Assembly: GCA_016192145.1 (NCBI GenBank)
Contig: JACPUT010000011.1
Coordinates: forward strand, 62,001-126,000
Reading direction: 5' to 3'
Source: Acidobacteriota bacterium
Lineage (GTDB): Bacteria; Acidobacteriota; Holophagae; Holophagales; Holophagaceae
DNA length: 64,000 nt
The notes below the pieces were generated by a model. That model saw only the letters and a program-made list of their open reading frames with translations, searched no databases and was not told the DNA's origin. Shown piece by piece: positions 17,899-26,882 of this stretch; within the stretch, counting starts at the first letter, position 1, and every line of letters begins with the position of its first letter. Made by a program: the position numbers and the translations under genes.

Positions 17899-19089
17899 CT
17901 ACCGGTAAGCCGGCAACCCCGTGACTTCCTGACCGATAATCAGGGTATGCATGTCGTGCGTCCCCTCATACGTGTACACGCTCTCGAGGTTGGCCATGTG
18001 CCGCATGACCGGGTACTCGTCCAGGATGCCGTTGGCGCCCAGGATTGTACGGGCCTTCCGGCAGATTTCCAGGGCCACATTCACGTTGTTCATCTTGGCC
18101 ATGGAGACCTGCGCGGGGGTGAACTTCTTGGCATCTTTGAGGCGACCCAGCTGGAGCACCAGGAGCTGGCCCTTGGTGAGCTCCGTGACCATCCAGGCCA
18201 GCTTCTCCTGCTGAAGCTGGTAGGCGGCGATGGGCTTGTCGAACTGGATGCGGTTCAGGGCGTAATCCAGGGCGCACTGGTAGGAGGCATCGGCGGCACC
18301 GAGGGCACCCCAGGCGATGCCGTAGCGGGCCTGGGTGAGGCAGCCGAGGGGGCCCTTGAGTCCCTTGACGTTGGGCAACAGGCTCTTGGCCTCGTCCACG
18401 ATCACATCCTCAAGCACGAGCTCGGAGGTGACGGAGGCGCGCAGGCTCCACTTGCCGTGGGTCTCGGGGGCGGAGAAGCCAGGAGTGCCCTTCTCCACGA
18501 GGAAGCCGCGGATGCCGTCCTCGGTCTGGGCCCACACGATGGCGACATCCGCGACGGTGCCGTTGGTGATCCACATCTTGGTGCCGTTGATGCGCCACTT
18601 GCCGCCGGGCTCCTTCACCGCCTTGGTGAGCATGCCGCCGGGGTTGGATCCGAAATCGGGCTCCGTGAGGCCGAAGCAACCGACGACCTCGCCTGCCGCG
18701 AGCTTGGGCAGCCAGTAGCGCTTCTGCTCTTCACTTCCGTAGGCGTAGATGGGCCACATGACCAGGGAGCCCTGCACGCTGCAGAAGGACCGGAGGCCCG
18801 AGTCACCGCGCTCCAGCTCGTACATGAGCAGGCCGTAGGCGACGTTTGAGAGGCCCGCGCAGCCGTATTCCTCGGGGAGGCTGGGGCCGTAGAAGCTCAG
18901 CTCACCCATCTTCTTGATGAGGTGGGCGGGGAAGGTCTGGTCCTGGGCGTGCTTTTCGATGATGGGAAGGACTTCCTTGTTCACGAAGTCCCGGGCCGCT
19001 TCGCGGACCATTTTCTCTTCATCCGACAACAGGCCTTCAAAGCCCATGTAGTCGGTGATGTGGTTGAAGGTGGCGTAGGCACCGGCCAT
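17899..19089 (-). CDS. gcdH: Acyl-CoA dehydrogenase, probably glutaryl-CoA dehydrogenase
   Basis: FAD-dependent dehydrogenase of 396 residues. The C-terminal YEGTHDMHTLIIGQEVTG carries the catalytic glutamate in the arrangement of glutaryl-CoA dehydrogenase, and ICRKARTILGANGILDEYPVMRH is the FAD/oligomer contact region. N-terminal segments LLSDEEKMVREAARDFV and GCFGLTEPDFGSNPGGM are family signatures. That enzyme oxidises and decarboxylates glutaryl-CoA to crotonyl-CoA in lysine/aromatic degradation. No other degradation genes or electron-transfer flavoprotein genes lie nearby, so the substrate rests on sequence pattern only. It is monocistronic. Confidence 0.82.
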   Translation of the reverse strand: MAGAYATFNHITDYMGFEGLLSDEEKMVREAARDFVNKEVLPIIEKHAQDQTFPAHLIKKMGELSFYGPSLPEEYGCAGLSNVAYGLLMYELERGDSGLRSFCSVQGSLVMWPIYAYGSEEQKRYWLPKLAAGEVVGCFGLTEPDFGSNPGGMLTKAVKEPGGKWRINGTKMWITNGTVADVAIVWAQTEDGIRGFLVEKGTPGFSAPETHGKWSLRASVTSELVLEDVIVDEAKSLLPNVKGLKGPLGCLTQARYGIAWGALGAADASYQCALDYALNRIQFDKPIAAYQLQQEKLAWMVTELTKGQLLVLQLGRLKDAKKFTPAQVSMAKMNNVNVALEICRKARTILGANGILDEYPVMRHMANLESVYTYEGTHDMHTLIIGQEVTGLPAYR

Positions 19090-19244
19090 GTGGATCTCCT
19101 GGTTTTGCCCTGCAGCCGCGGGCGGGAGGTTGGGACATACGGTTACTGCAGCAGCGCATCCGTGCCGCTCAGTTTAGGTCCGCACCTACCGAATACCTAG
19201 GGCCCAGATCACGGATTGCACCGACGATTCATCGGCAGGACAGG

Positions 19245-19850
19245 CTATTCATGCCCTCCCGTGGCGCCATCCAAGGTCACCTGGGATGCATCGACCTCGC
19301 GGTGGCAGTGCCGGCAACGCGCTTCATAGAGATCCGCGGCACCCACCAGCACCTGGCCCCCGGTGCGGACCTTCCGGTAGGTGCGGCTGGCGCCTGCTCC
19401 GCACTCGGTGCAGATGGCCTGCAACTTGAGGACGTGCTCCGCCCGGGCGAGCACCTGGGGCATGATTCCGAAGGGCCGTCCCTCGCTGTCCAGATCCAGT
19501 CCCGCGAGGATCACGCGGATACCCCTATCGGCCATGGTCTCGACCAGGGACAACAACCCTTCGTCGAAAAACTGCACTTCATCGATGGCCACGACTTCCA
19601 CGTCCGGCTCCAGCAACCGGGCCAGCTCCAGGCTGTCGGCCACGGGCAGGGCTTCAAAACGGGATTCCGCATGGCTCGCGATGGCCACCGCGTCATAGCG
19701 ATCATCCAGGGCAGGCTTGAATGCCTGGATCCGTTGGCGGGCGATCCTGGCGCGCCGGAGGCGCCGGATCAATTCCTCGGATTTGCCACTGAACATCGGC
19801 CCACAAATCACCTCCAGGGTGCCTGGGCGCTGGCGTTCAACCACCATCAT
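19245..19850 (-). CDS. tdk: Thymidine kinase (type II)
   Basis: Salvage enzyme converting thymidine to dTMP with ATP; cytoplasmic, 201 residues, normal length. Walker A GPMFSGKSEELIRR (near residue 17), the catalytic/Walker B segment AIDEVQFFDEG, the substrate lasso region, and a structural zinc site of two Cys pairs (CTEC and CRHC). Two adjacent ATGs open the gene. It lies six bases downstream of the DUF4388 gene on the same strand, so it may end that operon. Confidence 0.95.
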   Translation of the reverse strand: MMVVERQRPGTLEVICGPMFSGKSEELIRRLRRARIARQRIQAFKPALDDRYDAVAIASHAESRFEALPVADSLELARLLEPDVEVVAIDEVQFFDEGLLSLVETMADRGIRVILAGLDLDSEGRPFGIMPQVLARAEHVLKLQAICTECGAGASRTYRKVRTGGQVLVGAADLYEARCRHCHREVDASQVTLDGATGGHE

Positions 19851-19856
19851 GATTCT

Positions 19857-21038
19857 CTATTTCTTCTTGGGCGCCTTGACCGGGGTGGGCACAGGAGCTG
19901 GGGGTTCAGTGGAAACCTTCATCGGATCCGGGAGCTGCGTGAAGTCCTTGACGGGGTTGGCCTGGCCAAGGGGGCGGCCGAGCGCCTTCGCCAGGGCCTC
20001 CCCCCCGTCCACGGGGGAAGCCATCCGGAATGCCCAGTTCTGCCGGGTGCGCGTGGTGCCATCCGAAACCACCCACATATCCACGGGCTGAAGGCTGGCG
20101 AGCCCCGCGTTGATGGAGCCGCGGGCCCGCGGGACATAGGTGAGCAGCGGAACGACGAGCAGGAGGAGGGTCAACGGCATCAGAAGATTGCTGGGCCCTT
20201 CCCATTCGGGTAGCAGATCCTGCATGGGGGTATCACCCACCCAGGGCCTGATGACCTTCGGGGCATCGATCCCCATGGCCTGCAAGAGTCCCCGCTCGAT
20301 GAGTTCCGCGATGGATTTGCAGGTGTCAAGCTCTTCGTAGCGGCTGATCTGGATCGCTTCCTGGATGCTCTGAGGCTGTTCGAAATAGCTGAGCACCACT
20401 TCCTGTTCATGGGTGAGACCGGAGGATCCGGTCGCAGCCTCGTGTCCATCCAGGACATGGCTGAGGTCCCGGTGGATATCCAGATGGAGCGCGGCTGCCG
20501 AGGAAGTGTGCCCAAGCGCGACCGTCATGCCCGGAAGGCGTTTCTCGACTTCGGGCCACTCATCCTGGATGCGGGCGGCCTCCATGAGGATGGTGTCGAC
20601 GGGGATCGGCTGGAAATGATCGCGATCCAGATCGGGGGGCAGCATGGAGTCGAAGCGGTAGTCGCCCGCCACCCAGCGGAAGGACCTGTGGAGGATCGCG
20701 GTGGCCTGCTGGAACAGCGCATCCTGGAGGTCCTGGGGACTGACCTTTCCGCTCTCGAGGAGCAGCGTCCCCATGCGCTTGAGGGTCTGCCGCTGCATCT
20801 GGATCATCTCCAGCAGCTCTTCGCCCGTGAGGCGCCCCAACCGCACCAGCATGGTGCCGACGCGATCCTCCATCCGGATCTGGTTGCTGTCGCAGCCCAC
20901 GATCTCGCCATTCTCGAAGAAGACCTTCACGAACTCCTGGCCCTGGCTCAGCACCAGCGTGCCGTTCTTTCCCTGGATCTTGATCATGTTGAAGAGGGAG
21001 AAGAGATCGAAATCCCTCAGGGAGCCTTCAAGCGCCAT
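19857..21038 (-). CDS. DUF4388 domain protein with C-terminal membrane helix
   Basis: 393 residues. The first 100 match the DUF4388 pattern (ALEGSLRDFDLFSLFNMIKIQGKNGTLVLSQG, with ENGEIVGCDS), found in delta-proteobacterial and acidobacterial signalling or gliding-related proteins. A helical middle region follows (about 60-250), then one hydrophobic segment (about residues 285-303, LLMPLTLLLLVVPLLTYV), a further soluble part and a proline/lysine-rich tail. It starts inside the end of the upstream TPR/zinc-ribbon gene (11-base overlap), so the two proteins are probably produced together. Role unknown. Confidence 0.75.
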   Translation of the reverse strand: MALEGSLRDFDLFSLFNMIKIQGKNGTLVLSQGQEFVKVFFENGEIVGCDSNQIRMEDRVGTMLVRLGRLTGEELLEMIQMQRQTLKRMGTLLLESGKVSPQDLQDALFQQATAILHRSFRWVAGDYRFDSMLPPDLDRDHFQPIPVDTILMEAARIQDEWPEVEKRLPGMTVALGHTSSAAALHLDIHRDLSHVLDGHEAATGSSGLTHEQEVVLSYFEQPQSIQEAIQISRYEELDTCKSIAELIERGLLQAMGIDAPKVIRPWVGDTPMQDLLPEWEGPSNLLMPLTLLLLVVPLLTYVPRARGSINAGLASLQPVDMWVVSDGTTRTRQNWAFRMASPVDGGEALAKALGRPLGQANPVKDFTQLPDPMKVSTEPPAPVPTPVKAPKKK

Positions 21039-22902
21039 GGCCCCTCCTCGGGGTGAGCTTCAACCAGGACCGCAGGTAGAGCAGGAGCAGGAAGATCACC
21101 CCAATGGGAAGCCAGGTTGAAAGCGGATCGGCGAGTACTTCTCCGGGATACCGCACACTGCGCCCCGTGGCCATCACCATGCCCGCTGCCAAGCAGATGA
21201 GCACCCATTCCATGAACCCTTCCCGGGCATCGCCTACGAACACCAGATCCAGCCCGGGAAAGAGCGCGATCAGGCCTTTGTGGACCCTGCGGGTGGCGGC
21301 CTGATGCTCGCCGACCTCGTCGATCTTCCGTTTCCGGCTCTCCTGGTGCAGGCCATCCTTCAGCACGAAGAGGTGGTGGCACTTGGAACATACTTCCGGG
21401 TTGTTGCTGTCCGTGGTGCGGAAGGGTTCGCCGCACCGGACGCACTGGGTGGCATGGGCCTGCCGCATGGAGGCCCTTACCCTGAGCACGAACAGGGCCA
21501 GCATCAGCGGCGGGATGATGAGGCTGAGCAGGAATCCGGGCTCACGCAGGACGGAACGCATGCCCTTTTCGGCTTCAATCCCTCCCCCCAGGGCGGAAAT
21601 GCGATCGGGGGTGTCCGGCAGGGGAATGGGGTAGGTACGGGATTCCTTCTGCTCACCGGCAACCGTGATGAGCTTCTTGTACAGATCCGGATCGGCCTCC
21701 CGGGCATCATTCTGCTTCTGGGCTCCCAGTTCCGTATCGAGCTTGATATAGGCGAGCACACTCTGGTTCAGGAGGATCTCCGGGCGTTTCCCGTCGATCA
21801 GGCTTGCGGCGTCGAAATCCTGCTGGGCCTGGGTCAGATCCCCCTTGTGGAAGCGAGCCACCCCGATGTTGTTCAGCACCCTGCCCTTTTCCGGGTGGGT
21901 CGCCAGGATCCCGTTGAAGGTGGCCTCGGCCGCGTCCCATTTGCCTTGCTGCAGCTCGGCCCACCCCCTCAGGAAGGTTTGGTCCTCCGCAGGAAGGGCG
22001 GAAAAGGCACTGGGGGAAATCAGCTCGGCCTGTGGCTGCACCTGGGTCGTGAGCACACTTGGGGAAGCGGGGACCTTGGCCAAAGGCTCCATGAGTTCCA
22101 ATGCGGGGTGCACGAGTTGCATCACGATGATGAGGGCCGTCGCCCGGACCTCGGGCGCCGTCAAGAACGGCGCGAGCAACCAGAGCCAGAGGAGCGCCGC
22201 GAAGCCCGGGTCCAGCCCCAGCAGCACCGGGAAGCTGAGGATCAGGGCACCGATGATCGCCGCGGCGATCGGCCGGAGTCCCTTTTCCCGCAGGGGTTCT
22301 TCCCACAGGTAACGGAGGACGTTCCGATACCGGAGGGCCAAGGCGATCGCCCAGCCCCATAGGAGCAGAGTGGCCGCCAGGCGCAGGGCGCCCAGGTGCT
22401 GCAGAAGCCAGAGCCACCGCTGCGAATCGTGTTCCATCCGGAGTTTGGTGAGGCGAAGGAGGTCCGGAAGGGAGAGAAACCACCCCTTCGCCCCTTCCTG
22501 ACGAGTCAGCACCACCCGAGTCCCCAGGAGGGTGGAATGTCCAGGTGCCCACCGCTCGATGGCCTCCACGGTCTTGATCCCGATGTCGGGCCGCCCGGCC
22601 AAGCCCTGCTGGCGGGCCCAGAGGGCCATGCCTTCCACGAGGGGCAGGACATCCAGCACGGAGTATTTCAGGCGGACAGCCTCGATTTCCTGCACGGCCG
22701 CCTCGATGGCATCGGGGTTCCCCGATCGGAGGGCGGTCTTGAGACCTTCGGCCCGGTGGCTCAGGGCCACGGCCGGGCTCAGGGGCGTTTCAGTGGCGAT
22801 GGGCTGGGAAGTCGGAGTCGGAACTGGCGCTTGAGCTTGGAGCAGGGCGCTCAGCGCGATGGCCAGCACCCCGGGGAGAAGCGCGCGAAACGGCTTCCTC
22901 AC
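21028..22902 (-). CDS. Membrane protein with TPR-like repeats and a zinc ribbon
   Basis: 624 residues, no recognised overall family. Signal peptide or first helix (about 1-23), a helical N-terminal domain, a group of membrane helices (about 170-270), a TPR-like segment (about 310-400, WAELQQGKWDAAEATFNGIL and VARFHKGDLTQAQQDF), another helix, then CVRCGEPF with CSKCHHLF, a four-Cys zinc ribbon, and two final helices. It overlaps the next gene by 11 bases and the DUF1844 gene upstream by 4. The mixed architecture suggests a membrane scaffold rather than an enzyme. Confidence 0.7.
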   Translation of the reverse strand: MRKPFRALLPGVLAIALSALLQAQAPVPTPTSQPIATETPLSPAVALSHRAEGLKTALRSGNPDAIEAAVQEIEAVRLKYSVLDVLPLVEGMALWARQQGLAGRPDIGIKTVEAIERWAPGHSTLLGTRVVLTRQEGAKGWFLSLPDLLRLTKLRMEHDSQRWLWLLQHLGALRLAATLLLWGWAIALALRYRNVLRYLWEEPLREKGLRPIAAAIIGALILSFPVLLGLDPGFAALLWLWLLAPFLTAPEVRATALIIVMQLVHPALELMEPLAKVPASPSVLTTQVQPQAELISPSAFSALPAEDQTFLRGWAELQQGKWDAAEATFNGILATHPEKGRVLNNIGVARFHKGDLTQAQQDFDAASLIDGKRPEILLNQSVLAYIKLDTELGAQKQNDAREADPDLYKKLITVAGEQKESRTYPIPLPDTPDRISALGGGIEAEKGMRSVLREPGFLLSLIIPPLMLALFVLRVRASMRQAHATQCVRCGEPFRTTDSNNPEVCSKCHHLFVLKDGLHQESRKRKIDEVGEHQAATRRVHKGLIALFPGLDLVFVGDAREGFMEWVLICLAAGMVMATGRSVRYPGEVLADPLSTWLPIGVIFLLLLYLRSWLKLTPRRGHGA

Positions 22903-23183
22903 GGATTCACCTTCAAGTTCCCGGGTGCAGGTTCAAGATCCAGGATGCGCATCCGGAGCTGGTGCAGGATGTCTTCCAGAGCCCGGGTCTCGCCTTCCGT
23001 CCGCCGGCCTTCCGTCTTTTCCTTGAGCACGGCGAGCAGGTCGATGTAGAAGCGGGCCACGCCGGGATTGGCAGGTGGGACTTCCTTCAGCATGGGATGG
23101 GGAACTCCCAGAGCCAGCAGGGCTTGCTCCGCCAATAGGTGCGTGAGGGAAGTGAGGGAAGGCTCAGGAGGGGCTGGATTCAT
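22899..23183 (-). CDS. DUF1844 family protein
   Basis: 94 residues. The pattern LLAEQALLALGVPHP, then ARFYIDLLAVLKEKTEGRRTEGETRALEDILHQLRMRILD, matches DUF1844, small helical proteins of unknown function common in Acidobacteriota, Planctomycetota and Deltaproteobacteria. It overlaps the next gene by four bases (ATGA) and is the first gene of the run 23183-19245. The divergent TPR-protein gene starts 130 bases away; promoters for both are expected there. Confidence 0.78.
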   Translation of the reverse strand: MNPAPPEPSLTSLTHLLAEQALLALGVPHPMLKEVPPANPGVARFYIDLLAVLKEKTEGRRTEGETRALEDILHQLRMRILDLEPAPGNLKVNP

Positions 23184-23312
23184 GCACTCCCCATAGGGCT
23201 GACGTGGAAGTTTCAGGCAAGGCTAACACATCCCCGGTCTTTGTTGTGACCTACGGCAGCTTGCCGACATCACCTTAGGTGTGGACCATTAGGGAATCGG
23301 AGGTTCCGCACC

Positions 23313-24317
23313 ATGACCCGGACCATCACCCTTCTCGTGCCAGCCCTGGTGCTGAGCACATTCCTTCCCCTGAATGCCGAAAGCACCGGCCGAATCGCGG
23401 GCAAGGTCACGAACAAAGCGGGCCAGCCCATCGTCGGCGCCAAAATCACCCTGAAACGCCTGGATATCAACTGGACCAAGACCTTTGAAACGGATTCCAA
23501 GGGGAACTACTTCTATGCCGGCCTGGCCCCCAAGGAATACGACATGACCTGCGTCGCTGAGGGCTATGTGAACCACCTCGAGAAGCCCAAGGTGCCCCTC
23601 GCGGATACCCTTACCCTGAACATCGAGATGACCCGCCCCGGCGAATTCAAGAACGCCGCAGGACAGGTGGCCCAGCCCGTGGACGAAGGGGCGAAGCTCG
23701 AAAACGAGGGGCTGAACCTCTTCAACGAAAACTTGGAGCTCTATCAGCAGGGACGCTTTGCCGAAGCGATGGGCCCCTTCGAGGCCGCCTACACCTCCCT
23801 GAAGAACTCCCTCGAAAAGACCACCGATGAAATGGCCAAGGCCGACTTGAAGCCCAAGGTGGAACTCGTCGAGCGCATCCTCGGCCTCACTTACTACCAG
23901 GTCGGAAAGAAGGATGAAGCCGAGCCCCTCCTCCTGAAGGCCATTGAGCGCAAGGCGGATGACCAGAACGTGATCATCGGCCTTGTTGAGATCTACGCCG
24001 CGCGCAAGGACGCCGCCAACGAGGCCAAATACCGGGCGATGCTGGAAAAGCTGACTGGGCCCAACCCCGATATCACCTACAATCGCGCCGTCGAAGCCTT
24101 CAATGGGGGGAAGAACAAGGAGGCGCGCAATCAGGTCGATGCGACCCTTCGCATCAACCCGAAGCATGCGGAAGCCCACTATCTACTTGCGTTGCTCGAC
24201 TTGGGAGACGGCCACATGGCCTCCGCCCGCACGGCCCTCCTGAAGTACCTGGAGCTTGCCCCCAACGGAAAGAAAGCGGGTGAGGTGAAGGAGATCCTCA
24301 AGGGCATCCCCAAATAA
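23313..24317 (+). CDS. Secreted protein with carboxypeptidase-regulatory-like and TPR domains
   Basis: 334 residues. A signal peptide (about 1-22, ending LNA) leads into a carboxypeptidase regulatory-like Ig fold (about 26-110: GRIAGKVTNKAGQPIVGAKITL, DSKGNYFYAGLAPKEYDM), then TPR-type repeats (about 130-330, LELYQQGRFAEAMGPFEAAY, HAEAHYLLALLDLGDGHMASA). This combination is typical of exported scaffolding proteins in Acidobacteriota. Enzymatic motifs are absent. It is a single-gene unit ended by a strong hairpin at 24333. Confidence 0.8.
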   Translation: MTRTITLLVPALVLSTFLPLNAESTGRIAGKVTNKAGQPIVGAKITLKRLDINWTKTFETDSKGNYFYAGLAPKEYDMTCVAEGYVNHLEKPKVPLADTLTLNIEMTRPGEFKNAAGQVAQPVDEGAKLENEGLNLFNENLELYQQGRFAEAMGPFEAAYTSLKNSLEKTTDEMAKADLKPKVELVERILGLTYYQVGKKDEAEPLLLKAIERKADDQNVIIGLVEIYAARKDAANEAKYRAMLEKLTGPNPDITYNRAVEAFNGGKNKEARNQVDATLRINPKHAEAHYLLALLDLGDGHMASARTALLKYLELAPNGKKAGEVKEILKGIPK

Positions 24318-24332
24318 GGAGCTCTGAGGTCG

Positions 24333-24362
24333 GCGAAAGGGCCCCGAACGGGGCCCTTTCGC
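24333..24362. terminator. Bidirectional hairpin terminator
   Basis: A perfect 13-base-pair stem (GCGAAAGGGCCCC with GGGGCCCTTTCGC) around GAAC, 16 bases after the TPR-protein stop and 3 bases beyond the dtd stop on the opposite strand. Convergent genes, so it can serve both. Confidence 0.75.
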
Positions 24363-24364
24363 GT

Positions 24365-24805
24365 TCAGCCCCTCCGTTCGAGCACCAGGGTCACCGGTCC
24401 CTCGTTCACCAGGCTCACGGCCATGTGCTCCTGGAAGAAGCCCGTGCGGACGGTGGCCCCCTGCCCTTCCAGCAGCGCCACGAAGCGCTGGAACAGGGCC
24501 CGGGCGGGTTCGGGAGGCATGGCCTGGTCGAAGCTGGGGCGCCGGCCCCGTTCCACGGAACCCGCCAGGGTGAACTGGGACACGGCCAGGATCTCGCCGC
24601 CGATTTCAGCCAGCCCCAGATTCAGCTTGCCATCCCCATCCTCGAAGACCCGCAGCCCCGCGATCTTCGCGGCCATCCAGGCGCAGGCCTGCTCGGTATC
24701 GCCCAGCTCCAACCCCACCAACAAGAGGAAGCCCCGGCCGATGGCCGAGGCGCGTTTCCCGGCCGTGACCCGGGCCTCGGATACCCGCTGGAGGACGACC
24801 TTCAT
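24365..24805 (-). CDS. dtd: D-aminoacyl-tRNA deacylase
   Basis: Removes D-amino acids wrongly attached to tRNA; cytoplasmic dimer. The 146 residues begin MKVVLQRVSEARV, the family opening, and carry the two active-site signatures SQFTLAG and EGPVTLVLE (cross-subunit GP-cisPro motif). The ATG at 24805 overlaps the stop of the upstream exonuclease gene (ATGA), so the pair is translationally coupled; a longer in-frame start at 24919 is inside that gene. Confidence 0.95.
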   Translation of the reverse strand: MKVVLQRVSEARVTAGKRASAIGRGFLLLVGLELGDTEQACAWMAAKIAGLRVFEDGDGKLNLGLAEIGGEILAVSQFTLAGSVERGRRPSFDQAMPPEPARALFQRFVALLEGQGATVRTGFFQEHMAVSLVNEGPVTLVLERRG

Positions 24806-25578
24806 GCCAGCGTGAGGCTGATGGGGCAGTGGTCGGACCCCAGCACGTCGGCGTGGATGGCGGTGTCCTTCACTTGGGCCTGGAGCCCCTCGCTGATGAG
24901 GAAGAGGTCGATCCTCCACCCCACGTTCTTCTCACGGGCGCCCCCCCGGGCGGTCCACCATGTGTAGAGGCCGGGCTTGCCGGGATTCCGCTCCCGCAGG
25001 ATGTCGTGGAGCCCAGCCCCGAGGTAGAGCTTGAAGTCCTCCCGCTCCTCGGGCGTGAACCCAGGGTTCTTCGTATTGTCCTTGGGGCGTGCCAGATCGA
25101 TCTCCTCGGGCGCCACGTTCATGTCCCCCACGAGGATCACCTGCTCCCCGGCCCTGTGGCGGTCCGAGACGATCTTCGCAAGGTCCCTGGCGAACTGCCG
25201 CTTGAAGGACAGGCGGACGAGGCCCGCCGAGGCGTTGGGGAAGTACCCCGCGATGAAGGTTAGTTTTCCCTTGGTGGAGACGATGATGCGGCCTTCGGCG
25301 TCCACCTCGGGCAGGCCGATCCCGGGGGTGTGTTTCCAACCGAGGTCCTTCTTGGTGAGCGTGGCCGCGCCCGCGTAGCCCTTCTTGCTCTTCGCGGGGA
25401 ACCAGCAGATGTCATAGGCGCTCTCCAGCTGCTTGCGAACGGCGAGATCCACCTCCTCCCACTCGCAGCGGATCTCCTGAAGGTTGAGCACGTCCGGATC
25501 GGCGGTCTCCAACCACTCCATGAACCCCTTCTTGAGCACGGCGCGAAAGCCATTGACGTTCCAGCTGATGAACTTCAT
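24802..25578 (-). CDS. xth: Exodeoxyribonuclease III (AP endonuclease)
   Basis: Base-excision repair enzyme: 3'-5' exonuclease and apurinic-site endonuclease, 258 residues. EEP-fold motifs: WNVNGFRA (N7 region), LQEIRCEW (metal glutamate), GDMNVAPEEIDL (catalytic Asp/Asn) and GSDHCPI (C-terminal His). The start at 25578 gives the family's usual MKFISWNVNG beginning and has AAAGG upstream. It lies directly between an ArsC-like gene (stop one base before) and dtd, forming a three-gene operon. Confidence 0.94.
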   Translation of the reverse strand: MKFISWNVNGFRAVLKKGFMEWLETADPDVLNLQEIRCEWEEVDLAVRKQLESAYDICWFPAKSKKGYAGAATLTKKDLGWKHTPGIGLPEVDAEGRIIVSTKGKLTFIAGYFPNASAGLVRLSFKRQFARDLAKIVSDRHRAGEQVILVGDMNVAPEEIDLARPKDNTKNPGFTPEEREDFKLYLGAGLHDILRERNPGKPGLYTWWTARGGAREKNVGWRIDLFLISEGLQAQVKDTAIHADVLGSDHCPISLTLA

Positions 25579-25579
25579 C

Positions 25580-25927
25580 TCAGGCCTTTCCGGCGAGGGC
25601 GGCGTAAGCCGCGGCATCGAACCCGATCACGGTGCCCTTGGCGTGCACGAGGATGGGGCGTTTGAGCAGGTTGTTGTCCTCGACCATCAGGGCGATGGCC
25701 TCGGCCTTGGTGAGCTGGCGGTCCTTCAGGCCCAGTTCCTTGTACTTGGGGCTCTTGGTACCGAGCATGGGGGCGGGATCGGACGGCAGCAGCCGCTCCA
25801 ATTCGGACGCTTCGAGGGGTTTCTTGAAGTAATCGCGCACTTCCACTTCGATCGCCAGGTCCGCCAAGGCGGCCTTGGCGTTGCGACAGGTGGTGCAGGA
25901 GGATTTCATCCAGAGTGTGGCCTTCAT
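25580..25927 (-). CDS. ArsC/Spx-family protein
   Basis: A thioredoxin-like small protein of 115 residues in the ArsC/Spx/YffB family. It has CTTC near residue 10 (the reactive Cys position in this family), then VRDYFKKPLEASELERLL, and the cis-proline region NLLKRPILVHAKGTVIGFD. Family members include glutathione- or thioredoxin-linked arsenate reductases and Spx stress regulators. No ars genes are nearby, and its position before xth and dtd hints at stress or repair; that is inference. Start ATG at 25927 with GAGG upstream. Confidence 0.85.
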   Translation of the reverse strand: MKATLWMKSSCTTCRNAKAALADLAIEVEVRDYFKKPLEASELERLLPSDPAPMLGTKSPKYKELGLKDRQLTKAEAIALMVEDNNLLKRPILVHAKGTVIGFDAAAYAALAGKA

Positions 25928-25934
25928 GGGTACC

Positions 25935-26531
25935 TCAACGGGACCAAGCCGCTTCGAGCTCGGGAGCATCGAACATGGCCTGAGGGCTGATGACGGGCAT
26001 GCCGGTGGGCAGACCCTTGGGATAGCGTTCGGCCATCTTACGCTTGACGGAGTTCGCCGAGAGGTCGAAGTCGCCGAGGGTCTGGAGCCGCCCCAGTTTC
26101 AGCCCCAGGGCCCGCTCGTAGGTTTTCCAGACCAGTTCGGAACAGTAGATGCGGCGGTCGTCCCACTCGAAGGTGAGGTCATAGGGGCGCCCCAGGAAGC
26201 GCTCCCCCTCATGGCGTACTTTTGCCAGGTCACCCGCGCTGAGACGGCGGACGCCAGCCTTCACCCGCTTCGCCTCCACGTGCCCCCCTTCCCCCCGCCG
26301 GATCCAGGGCTCGAGCGGGGTGTATTTCACGGGCTGCACCGCCTCCAGCACCATCCAGCGGCCGCGAATGCGAAAGAGCACGCCCATGTGGGACCACTTC
26401 GAGTGTGTCGCCGCCTGCACGGCCGCGCTTTGGGAAGACCTGGATGTCTGGAAGAGGAGGTCCCCCTCCCGCCATGGTTCTCCGCCCCAGGCGGTTGCAA
26501 CCAGGCCGAGCAGCAGCGCCAGCCGCTTCAC
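25935..26531 (-). CDS. Secreted YiiX/YebB-like (permuted NlpC/P60) cysteine hydrolase
   Basis: 198 residues from a GTG start, with a signal peptide (about 1-16, AWGGE). It has WREGDLLFQTS, HSKWSHMGVLF (conserved His) and later IYCSELVWKTY (conserved Cys), the arrangement of YiiX/DUF830-like permuted papain-fold proteins thought to cleave or modify cell-wall peptides or lipids. The start overlaps the upstream small gene's stop (GTGA), and the ArsC-like gene follows within eight bases, so it probably belongs to the same operon. Confidence 0.82.
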   Translation of the reverse strand: MKRLALLLGLVATAWGGEPWREGDLLFQTSRSSQSAAVQAATHSKWSHMGVLFRIRGRWMVLEAVQPVKYTPLEPWIRRGEGGHVEAKRVKAGVRRLSAGDLAKVRHEGERFLGRPYDLTFEWDDRRIYCSELVWKTYERALGLKLGRLQTLGDFDLSANSVKRKMAERYPKGLPTGMPVISPQAMFDAPELEAAWSR

Positions 26532-26860
26532 AATTCCTCCACAAGCCGTTCCAGCAGCTGATCAGCCTTCCACCTCAGGATGCCGAAGGAGGCGAAGGAG
26601 GCCCAGCCGCGATGACGGGCTTCCAGGAGGAGGTGGGCACCACGCTCATGGGGCGAAATCGAGATCACGCCGGATTCCTCCGAGCCAAGGCGTCGCCGCT
26701 GCCAGGCCAGCTGAAGCCCTCCGCCCTGCCCGGAGGTGGACCAGGGGCCGAAGGGCTGCAGACAGGCCATGGTGGTGGGGTCCGCCAAGCGGGCCAGCAC
26801 GACGTCCAGAGGCGCATCGGTCAGGATTTCCGAATTGAAGCTGAAGACGGGAGTGGCCAT
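26528..26860 (-). CDS. Small protein of unknown function
   Basis: 110 residues, not recognised. It reads as a compact soluble protein with alternating hydrophobic strands: FSFNSEILTDAPLDVVLARLADPTTM, then LQLAWQRRRLGSEESGVISIS and a helical end. The beginning resembles a START/SRPBCC-like strand-helix opening, but the protein is shorter than that family and the match is weak. No signal peptide. It overlaps the YiiX-like gene by four bases and is preceded by the repeat hairpin 26883-26954 that follows metG. Confidence 0.6.
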   Translation of the reverse strand: MATPVFSFNSEILTDAPLDVVLARLADPTTMACLQPFGPWSTSGQGGGLQLAWQRRRLGSEESGVISISPHERGAHLLLEARHRGWASFASFGILRWKADQLLERLVEEL

Positions 26861-26882
26861 GGACCTTCAATAAAAAAGAAAA

